This document shows positions 55,290-64,000 of a stretch of 64,000 bases of DNA, in pieces. Numbering within the stretch: position 1 is the first letter of the stretch; each line of letters starts with the position of its first letter. The translations under genes were made by a program, and so were the position numbers. This DNA comes from Marsupella aquatica (lineage: Eukaryota; Marchantiophyta). Location of the stretch: the NCBI GenBank assembly GCA_973895155.1, contig OZ316894.1, positions 17,856,001 to 17,920,000 of the forward strand, written 5' to 3'. A model generated the notes under the pieces. The model worked only from the letters and a program-made list of their open reading frames with translations, was not told the DNA's origin and searched no databases.

Positions 55290-56396
55290 AACGCAAGACC
55301 TGACGAAACTTTGGTCCCTTTCTTTCCGTGGGGAGTAGGAAGACAGAGGAGCACCATTTAATCAGTTTGGGTTTCCTGACGCCAGGGTGCCTTTGAGGCG
55401 CTACACTTGGCTCTTGAAGCACTCTTGTTTAGAGTTCCAGAAGAGAGATTCCTGCCCCTCACAGTTAACTCGAGAAGTGCCCTGACTGATCAGACGCCAA
55501 TTATGGTTTAAATAATCTGTACCGAACTCGAGAACATAGGCTGTGTCGAGTAAAGAAGTAAATGCCCAACGGCTACATTTCCCGTACAGGTTGCTTGGTG
55601 CATCCATTGGGCCGGAGGGACTCATAGCACAGGCTCACATGACCAGGCATATACCTCCTAATTATTCATCTTTATCTGTATGAGCCATATTATTCCCAAA
55701 ACTGTGTACCGAGAATTTCAATTAAATCCATGATATTCTTTTGCGATGTTGCCTAATGCAGTTAAACCCTTTAGAGTGGAGTCAGTTTTGGTTCTTCAGA
55801 TAAAGATTGAGAGTTGTAGGCAGCTTCTTGTGACATTTATTCCCCTCAAAACACATACAAAACGGTTTCAATGGTATGGGTAAGAAGCATCCCAAAGAAT
55901 GACAGAAGATGAATCATAGTCCCCGTCCCACAGTAGAGTTGCATGAATTCTGTGTAAACCCTCGTAGGTTCTTTGGGAGCTCACGCTTGACGGGAAAAAC
56001 GAAATTCCAAACCCAAACCCAAATCAAACTCCAAACCCTCGTGAGTTCTCTCTTTGGAATGTCGTCCTTCTCAGGAAGAATGTCATCAAAAGAATGAACC
56101 CGAGGGGATACGCATGAGTTGTCTAGAGCATCCTAGGGGAGGTTTTGAAGATTCAACCTGAACCTGCTCGAGCCGAACCAGATTGAACCAACCCATCCAT
56201 TGACATTGGCTGAAGCGCTGCCGAAACCTGAAGAGCACAAAACACCTCACTTGAGCCTCAAACCATAACTAAGTTATTGAAGCCAACCAACATCTCGGGT
56301 ATCCAACGACTGCCAAAAACTTGCTATCAAGCCGTGAAGTTAAGCAATCAAACTCAATTGCAAGATGCAAACATTTTAGCTAAATAACTAAATCTT
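55290..56396. other. Non-coding stretch
   Basis: Presumed promoter of the minus-strand repeat protein (55290 upward). CCAAACCC..AAACTCCAAACCCTCG near 56010-56040 is a short C/A-rich tract. No gene is seen. Confidence 0.5.
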
Positions 56397-57345
56397 TCAA
56401 AGAACAGTTGAAATTGTCCAATTTGCAGCCCAATGCATTACAACACAGACATTCTCAGACAAGTATCTACTTTTCATCACACATTTACGACAAACATCGT
56501 CAGCTTCTTCCACAGCAGAGCAATCTCTTTGCACGACATCAATCAAATTGAATTTACAGGAGGAACCTAGACGGGTTGCAGGCCGTGCTGCATAGGCCGG
56601 AGAACAGGAATGATCAATGCATGATAGACTCTCTTGGGCAGCAGAAAAAGTTTGTAAGAAGAAGAAGAAATCAAATGAATTGACAGACATATTTGCTGCT
56701 GGAGTTCTCCTGTCGCTTGTAGCTTTTGTTGTCGACGCCCTTGTTGTGGTTGCTGTTTTGGGAGGAATGACATTGGCAAATATTAATGCCCGCCATCTGA
56801 AAAGAAGAGATAGCAGAGGCTGCTTGCGAAGGAGAAGACGACGACAACAGCAGCTCCTCCCTGTTCGGCCCACCGTTGTTGTTGTTGTACTCGTTGGCAC
56901 TGCAGATCGCTTGATTTGCTTGCGACCCCCGAATCGCCTTGTGCAATTGGAGATGGCTGTTTTCATGCTCCTTGCCACGGCCCGCCGGGTACCAGTGCGT
57001 TTTCCAGAATTTGTAGGGAATCACGGTCTTCAAAGTATGCCCGTCACACCAGAAGCCCCACCTTGTGTCCTCCTGTTTGCTCACCGGCTGGTACTCGATC
57101 TCCACTTCTTCGGCGTACTCGTTGTAGACGTGCAGGATCAGGTTGGCCACTCCATCGCCATCGCGGTCGTCGTCATCATCGTCGTCGTCGTAGTAGACGT
57201 CTCTGTTGTTGCTGCCGATGATGCTTCTTCTGATCGGGGGTGGTCTCGGTGGCCCGATTTCAATTCCCCCGTCCTTAAGCTGCACTGCACAGAAGATGTG
57301 AGGGCTCAGAACTGAACTTGAAATGGATTTCCAAGTTGTCCTCAA
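56397..57345 (-). CDS. Possible gene with Asp8 run, unknown function
   Basis: On the minus strand a frame from about 57287 (after a GTGCAG acceptor-like site) reads LKDGGIEIGPPRPPPIRR, then eight consecutive Asp codons (57168-57192), then a folded-looking segment with many Trp/Tyr (YNEYAEEVEIEYQ, RWGFWCDGHTLK, IPYKFWKTHWYPAGR). A second frame ending at 56397 reads a Cys-rich tail (QESLSCIDHSCSPAY, VCRKCVMKSRYLSENVC). A splice between them near 56.65 kb is plausible but not fixed. I recognise no family. Confidence 0.4.
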
Positions 57346-60300
57346 ATGAAGAATTATCGAGGGAAAACAATGTCAACAGTTGTATCGTATCTCAACAATA
57401 CCAGTCCGAAATTGTTGATTAAGAAGAAAAATATGCTGTGATTGTTCAACGCGCGCAGAAGGGAACCGTACTCAATCCATCGATCGAATGAGCTTAAAAG
57501 AGCGGTATCCCAAATTTCTTTGGAATGCACACAAAATTAAGAGAACTTGAAACATACTTATTGGCCCTAAATTGATGACTCAGAAAGAGTTTCTTATCAT
57601 GCAAAGCAGACAGGGATGGAAATCAATCCATCGAGCCGAAGAGCTTAATTGAGAGATTTTTTCGGTATCATATAGATTTTCCGTCCTTGAGCTCAAATGG
57701 AACGCGCAGACGAATCTGTTGCCCTGGTCATTAAGAAAACAGAATTTCTAATCGTCGAAAGCGGCAGGTGATGTGTTTAACATCAATGTCCGGTCAAATG
57801 TCTGGCATCAAAACAATTGCCAGTTCTTTCGTGCTGCACCAGACGCACAAGAGGAGGAGAATATATCCCCAACCAAGTTTTACATAACGGTGACTCGAAA
57901 TTGACATCCTGGCTATTTCGCCGTGAATTGAAGACGTTCGACAGGAATCAATGTGCTCTCAGATATCTTCGCATTCAAGACGTATTGAATGTCCCTGAAA
58001 CTTCAACAAGAATTTTCTGGTATCAATCAGATATCTTCTCGTTCACAATGAATTGATCATCTGTGAGGCGCCTCGAATACATAGGACAAATCAAGTTCGC
58101 TCGACAACTATGGATATCACAGACAGCCTGCTTTTGGAGTGACTTCGCGAGAGAGGGAGGGAAAAATACTGTTAAGGTCAGCGATGAAATGTAACAATTA
58201 ACAATGGCCCTTTCTTGGTCACATTTAGCAACAATTTTGAGTTTCATTCGTCAACCTCCAAAGTCTATTTGACAACCAGGACGAAGCTGCTCAACATCTC
58301 CACGTCGATGCTTCAGCGGAAATGGGGACGGACTCAATCACGCACGCATGGAGGACAGACAGAGACGAAACTGGAATTGAAAATGAGTATACAAAACGTA
58401 TGTACATCTGATGGAAACTAGCTTGTAATCAACGGGGAAACCATTCAACAACACATCTGCCATATCGAGTTCCATTCTCGCTATTTCTCCGATGAATCTA
58501 CGATTCTCTCGTATGCCACAGATCGTAACGATGCGCACAGTGATATCGATCCTCCTGGCTCAGCAGGCAAAGCTCCGCCCTGGCGCGGGCTAAACAAATT
58601 ATTCGTTTTCTCATTCTCATTGTTGCATTTTTACTTACCAGCCAGCCAGCCAGCCCCCTCGCCTGTCTTGGCAGTTGATCAGTCGCCTAATTCTCCGCCG
58701 CCGGTCCATCAGCAAAACAATTCCCACGAACTATCACCTAGAAACTTTAAACACCAGCTTCATTGCGTTGTCTTCCTGATGCAGTCTCGCCAACAACCAA
58801 TATAACCTGATTCTCTCGCACAATCTGCAGTGTCCACAGACATTGGACAGGAAAGGAAAAGTCGGCCTTAATAGATAGTAACCTACAACATAATTCACAT
58901 CACATTGTGCAGTTCAAGGGGTAATAATGACAAGATATCGATTCCAGGAGAACTAATGCAATGTCAGTTAGAAGTCAGTTAGCGCTGCTTAAGAGACTTG
59001 TGTCTCTTAAGTCCCGCACACTGTCCAGTCATCAGAATGTCTGGGTTACCGACAGAAAAAGTTGGAACTGTGTCTTATTGAGGACCGTCTTAAATTTTCG
59101 AATTGAAGCTCCACCACTTTCAAGGTTCTCCCAGGAACTATCCTATTTGTATTGACAGTGAAAATCAACTTCATAATGACCACAGAGAGGTAGAATGTTT
59201 ACTTGGAATAGTTCATCTCGCACTGAGAACATGGGGAGATATTGCAGTTGCTCTTTCAATGTTTTTGACTTTGAAAAATCACTTGCTGCTTCTTCTTTCT
59301 CTTCATGTGGGTTGCAAACTTAGCATTTTCCTTCGAGTGTACCACACCCTCTGCCCCAACATCTTGTATTTCGGCATCAATCTGCTACAATTGCATTCAG
59401 TATGACTTGTAAGGTGAATTATACAACGGCTCAACAATATGAGTAGACAAGGTATCTAAAATTCTCGAAGTATCATAGGATGCGCAATCACAGCCTACTT
59501 TCAAACTAACAGACACACCTAGTCCAAGTTTAAACAAAACTCTAAATTCAAATACCTGTTCTTTAATCTTTTCATCACCAAGAAGATTGCCAAGTTTGGA
59601 ACCAGCAAGCTCCCAGAATCGCTGCCGGGACTTATTCTGACTGTGTTCCTCTCGTACTTCTCGCAGAAAAGCTGATCCCTTCCTTGCAATGACGGCCCTG
59701 TTTTTGTGGGGTCTTTGACGGGTAGAACGAGCTCAGCTTGCTTCGCGTACCTTCCGTCCAGAAATGGTGGTTTCGTGTCTATTATAGCACAATCCCCACA
59801 ACTCAAGGGAGCTCTAGATTGTCTGAGAACTTGAACTTGCCGTATTGCTTCCCTTGCATGGCAAATCAAATATCAGAAAGGAAGAGGACAACAACAACAC
59901 ACATATGTACTAGAAGTATAACGATTCTCATCTTCATCATCAAACTCTGTTTGCAGCTCTGTTCCACGCACAGCCGCAGATCGAAGAAGCTGCCGGCCCT
60001 CCCACTGTGCATCATCAGCACTTAACTGGGACAGCACCGGAACGTCGTACCATCTCTAAGAGTGCTCACTATGGCCCCCGATCCGAGATCCACACCTGGG
60101 TTGCAGCCGTCGGCCGCGCAGCAACGGATTCGAGTACAGCACCGACCATCGTAGCGGAACCCCCGGCCATCTCCAGCAACAATAACAACAGCTGAAACGA
60201 ACTGGTAACACAGTCGCAACCCAACTCTTGCCCTGCTCTGCTCCGCTCTTCTTGGCCGAGAGCAACGCCTCAACAAAACCTGCCTCCGATGATTCTCCTG

Positions 60301-60750
60301 GTATCACTGTACTCTAAACTTCAGCCCCAGCAAGCACATTCCGCCGTTTTCTTCTCATGCACCTAAATCTTCTTCGTCTCCTACTGAGATGGTTGTTTTC
60401 TCTGGTTGTTTTCTCTGCTGATGCGATTACCGCCTTAAAGTTTTGACCTCTCGGTTGGAGCAAATTTGGTTACTGTCATATCTAAACATCAAGTATGCTT
60501 TCAAGGTTCCTCCCTTGCATGTCTTACGGAATGGCCTAATTCTTCCTTTGTTCCAGAGGAACGTAATTGGGTTACTGTACCGCAGTTCTGACCAAATATA
60601 ATAACTTGCTGCGGCGAGATTCTGTTTCTTAAGTAAGCACTGTATCTAAGAATAACCCTTAGGTGATGAGTGTTATGCACCTGTGGTGTAGAAATTAAGC
60701 CATCTTGAAAATCTCTATCCCAGAGGTTACTTACGTCTGTTTGGCTACAG
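57346..60750. other. Mostly non-coding stretch
   Basis: (AGCC)n lies at about 58641-58656. The hairpin at 58987-59010 is listed separately. Minus-strand open frames at 59519-59869 (RQSRAPLSCGDCAIIDTKPP) and 60022-60307 are Cys/Arg-rich and could be exons of an unrecognised gene; evidence is too thin to call one. Confidence 0.4.
58987..59010. repeat. 10-bp perfect hairpin
   Basis: CTTAAGAGAC, loop TTGT, GTCTCTTAAG. A 13-bp segment overlapping its left side (TAGCGCTGCTTAA, 58978-58990) reappears inverted at about 62369. Confidence 0.8.
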
Positions 60751-62390
60751 ATACTCAGGAAGGCAGAGTTCTTGAATCCTGGAGGATCGGGTGGCAGTGA
60801 GCATCATTGAGGAGGTCTGTCACTCAGAGTAACAACACCGGTGCAATCTTCGTCTGTGTTAGGCTCAAACGTGAAGAGATTGGTTTTTGTTGGCAAGAAT
60901 ATGTTTTCTCCTGAATTCGACAAGGGCCCGTCTTTCTCATTAGCAATTCAACTAAAACACGGCAGTGAATGCATATCATTGGCTAATCTTGAGATAACTT
61001 CTACTAAAATTTGGTTTGAGGAATTGTGTGTATTATAGAAACCGAAGTTCAATTGTAAGATTATTTGAATGACTGGACAAGAACACTACTTTCAGGAGAG
61101 TTTCCAGCACTTGTTTTGGCATTGTTGCTTCGTTTCTCCTTACGGATGTCATTTTTGTATCATTATATGTTATAACCTGACTATTGTCTTTCTTGCTGTG
61201 TCGAATCTTTTAATATGGATATGTTCCTACGTGATTGGTACTTTGGTTGAACTCCTTCAGGGTCAGCTATTACCCACTGTTGAGCGTGTAAGGTCAGTTT
61301 CAATCTCACACAAGGAACACTCTGTGAACATTGCAAGGCGGAGGGCAATGGAAGCTAACATGTCCACGAACCAGACCGGAAGTCAAATTTCAGAACTGGC
61401 TGCGTTATGTAAAAGCTGAAATGGCCGGTTGTAGCGGGATTGTAGATCAACGTGAGACAAGAAATCAAGGGAGGTGAACTATATACAGAAATGAAGGAGT
61501 AGAGAAGGACGCCAATCTAAACAACCAGGAAAATAATGAGGAAGGATTTTTCGCCGAGCAGTTTGAGAACCCAGCAAATTTTAGGGCTCATTATGAAGGC
61601 ACAGGACCTGAGATATGGGCACAGACTGGTGGGGCTTTGCGTGCGTTCATGGCAGCTGCGAGTAGCGGGGGAGCAGTTGCAGGAATATCCTGCTTTCTCA
61701 AGGTGAGATTTGATTATCTATTCGGATCCCTTAACAAAGCTACTTGATGGGTGCCTGGTTTGTGGAGAGGTCCTAAAAAGGATTTAATAATTTATAGTCT
61801 TTATTGCTTGTTCCAAACGCCACTGTAGTAGATTTCAAAGCTTTGCAAATCACCTTGTGGTATTTGACGAGGCTCAGAATGTTTCCTTGTCGTAGAAGGT
61901 CTTAAGTGCCTCCGATTGAACTGATGGGAAACTAGCCTAGCTGCAGGAACACAATTTTAATATTAAGTGCCGCTTGAGTGACCCACCAGGGTCTGGTCTA
62001 TTTAATCGGGTAACACTGGGTGTCATGTATACTCGCGAGGAAGCAGAGGGCAAGAGACTAAAAAAATCATTTTGACACTATCACAGAAGGTATTGGAATA
62101 AACCGTCTGACGCAAAATTTCAACCTTGCACAATTAGATGGAGCGTTTAGAGGCACAGATAGATAAGCTGTGGAAATGTCAAGGTGCAACCCAGTTCTTA
62201 AAAACTCCCTCTCCATGGAGTCCGCGCTTGTGTATGGTAATAAGTGTCACTACACAACAACTCTGGTCAGTAACATTGGTCACGTTGTTATCGAATGCAG
62301 ACATGAGTTCGTATAGAAGTAGGGGTCAGCCTGAGCGCATTAGTATTACTCAACTTCTGCTTAGATTACTTTTAAGCAGCGCTAAATGAG
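60751..62390 (+). pseudogene. Decayed cysteine-synthase-like (fold-type II PLP) gene
   Basis: Fragments follow the plant 'cysteine synthase 2-like' family (Arabidopsis At1g55880 type) in order. 60751-60830 reads ILRKAEFLNPGGS then RVAVSIIEEV. 61245-61430 reads TVERVRSVSISHKEHSVNIARRRA. About 61542-61702 reads FFAEQFENPANFRAHYEGTGPEIWAQTGG. 61967-62390 reads PPGSGLFNRVTLGVMYTREEAEG, then TITEGIGINRLTQNF. Damage: an 11-nt deletion at about 60788 removes the PLP-binding Lys (between GGS and RVAV); the glycine loop reads SSGGAVAG; an A7 run at about 62060 shifts the frame; a TAA replaces a Glu codon in GTDR*AVEMSR; the C-terminal end is badly diverged. Exons between the first two blocks were not found. 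Confidence 0.87.
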
Positions 62391-64000
62391 AACTGCTTGC
62401 GATGCAGGTTTTTGCTGAAAATTTGACGGATTGTTTATTGGCAGTTCCTCTGCGATGAATTGAGTTGGGGATGTTCGTCTGGCACGCTTGCTTCGCCCTG
62501 GCCACACCTTAGTAACAATACTGTGTGACAGTGGGTCTCGCCACCTTAGCAAATTCCAGAATCCAGAGTATTCAGCTGCACATGGATTGACACCCTCTGC
62601 CAGTGAGCTGATTGTCGAAGGCTAAGGATGTCTTCGTTAGATCAAGTGTTCACAAATCTGAAAGAGAATGAAGGGAGAAGATCACTTCCAGGAGACCTGT
62701 TATTTTCTTACACTGTAGTTGCGAGATTAGTGACATTGTGATTGATTTCCCTCACAAGTCTCCAAGTCTGATGGCCTAAGATAAGACACTACTTTGCATT
62801 ATTCTACCCAAGAACTAAAGATCATGTTCCTTCTTTTCTCTTCCAAAGAATGTTGAGCATAGACGACATTTGTAACAGCAAGCCCATGAACCATCCAACG
62901 CACAATAGTCGACACAGAGAGATACGTGGTTCACCTCCACATGAGACTACGTCCACGGGAATACACAAGAGTTTTACTGCACTCTAGACTGACAGGCCAT
63001 ACCAAATATCCACAGCACAAGCTCTTCCTATCTCTCAACGAGCTCCGTAACAATGAGCCTAAGTTCCACCAGGGTCTGGCATCAGCCCTGGCTATATGCA
63101 CAACAGCACTACCGCTAACATTAGCTAAGTCCTAACCCGAGTTAGACTAATTGTGGTTAGCTCATGAGTCACAAGACTAGAACAATATCTAACAAAGAAT
63201 GGTAAAGTGACTTACCAGTTGGAAGAAATTGAGCCATAGCATAAAGTGCGAACCACTTGATTGGCAGAAGGATATTGTATTTGAACCATGCAAATCTCAA
63301 AGCATGATTGCAGGCATTCTTTCATCGTGTCTTTCCTACCGTTTCCGAGCGAGCAAAGTGGTCAGCGAGAGAAAGAGGGGGGATAGAAGTACAGCACTTG
63401 GCAGAGCCTAAGCTTGGGCTGAGGTCTTGTGTAGAATGCTGTCTTTTTGGTAACTATATTTGATGTGCACTTGAAGAGAAAAAACTTGGCTGAGTTTATG
63501 CTTGTAGAATCTTTTGTTTGTAACTATAATCATCTGTAGTGCAAGAGAGTCATCCTTTTCGTTCGATGGCAGGATTGGGCAGCAAAGTATGGCATTAGTC
63601 CCAAGATGGTGGTAAGCCTAGGGGAAAGCATTGAGCTTGCTTTTCCACCTCAAACAAACAAGCATGTAGAGAGTTCGGAGCCATAAGTGAAGGTTGGAAA
63701 ATGGCTTTTGTTATCCCAAGCATCACACACTTTGGTATTGCACAAACCACTAAGGTGGACATCAAGGGGGATAATCTTTTTTTTTGTAGGGCTCTCATCG
63801 TATGACCCAGGTGGGTTTGTAGGTTTGTGTGTTTTGTTTGATGATTACAATTTGTATGGATTTAATTAGTTGTGATGTGGCCCAATGTACTTTCAATTTA
63901 ATTCTTGAACCCCCCCCCCTTGACCCTTTCTTGAATGGACATTATTTTTCTTCTTAATTGCTAGACAAATTTGGGATCTTTGTAAATTATTTGACAATCA
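62391..64000. other. Right flank without recognised gene
   Basis: No coding support. A T8 run lies near 63777-63784 and a C10 run near 63909-63918. Open frames at 62926-63135 and 63229-63411 have no family likeness. Confidence 0.55.

Noticed and set aside
53895-55338. Plus-strand frames of 163 and 233 codons
   Set aside because: Shadows of the 465-residue minus-strand exon, whose repeats make the complementary frames open.

Overview
The window reads as nuclear DNA of a land plant, most likely a bryophyte (moss or liverwort); a streptophyte alga is not excluded. Grounds: intron-dense genes with exons of about 50-300 bp and GT..AG borders, a plant-type NUDX25 diphosphohydrolase, a small three-exon metallothionein, a plant-type cysteine-synthase-like gene remnant, telo-box motifs, and a transposon set (Helitron, L1-type LINE with a plant zf-RVT tail, tRNA-derived SINE, LTR elements with tRNA-iMet primer sites) typical of plant chromosomes. 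I cannot name the species from sequence alone.

Layout. 0.5-13.3 kb (+): an ABCC/MRP-type ABC transporter of about 33 exons whose N-terminus I could not find. 14.8-16.2 kb (-): a complete five-exon Nudix hydrolase of the NUDX25 family. 16.2-44.1 kb: a transposon block. It holds a 5'-truncated LINE with a 14-bp target duplication (18.76-19.70 kb), an 8.1-kb Helitron with both termini and a broken Rep/helicase gene (20.28-28.39 kb), a SINE (29.2-29.5 kb), a second array of the Helitron's 19-bp minisatellite (30.0-30.65 kb), an orphan LTR with primer-binding site (30.65-30.98 kb), and a Ty3/gypsy element (32.7-40.3+ kb).

The gypsy element is the most interesting object. Its polyprotein runs gag - protease - C5 cytosine DNA methyltransferase - reverse transcriptase - RNase H - integrase - PHD finger, and its leader carries eight short palindromes in about 365 bp. 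From 33.3 to 40.2 kb it is one frame, broken only by five stops. Each stop is one C->T step from a Gln or Arg codon, and the integrase has lost a catalytic Asp by a G->A step. The element therefore looks dead by cytosine deamination, and the same signature recurs in the Helitron gene and in the Helitron's terminal hairpin.

44-46 kb (+): a 61-residue metallothionein with 14 Cys, preceded by a TATA box and a tight cluster of GTAC cores of the kind bound by copper-responsive SBP factors. 46-53.9 kb: mostly non-coding with local tandem repeats, a telo-box cluster and a possible unidentified multi-exon gene. 53.9-55.3 kb (-): a single-exon 465-residue repeat-rich protein of unknown function. 56.4-57.3 kb (-): a possible gene with an Asp8 run. 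60.75-62.39 kb (+): a decayed cysteine-synthase-like gene that has lost its PLP-lysine segment. The host genes look functionally unrelated (transport, nucleotide clean-up, metal binding).
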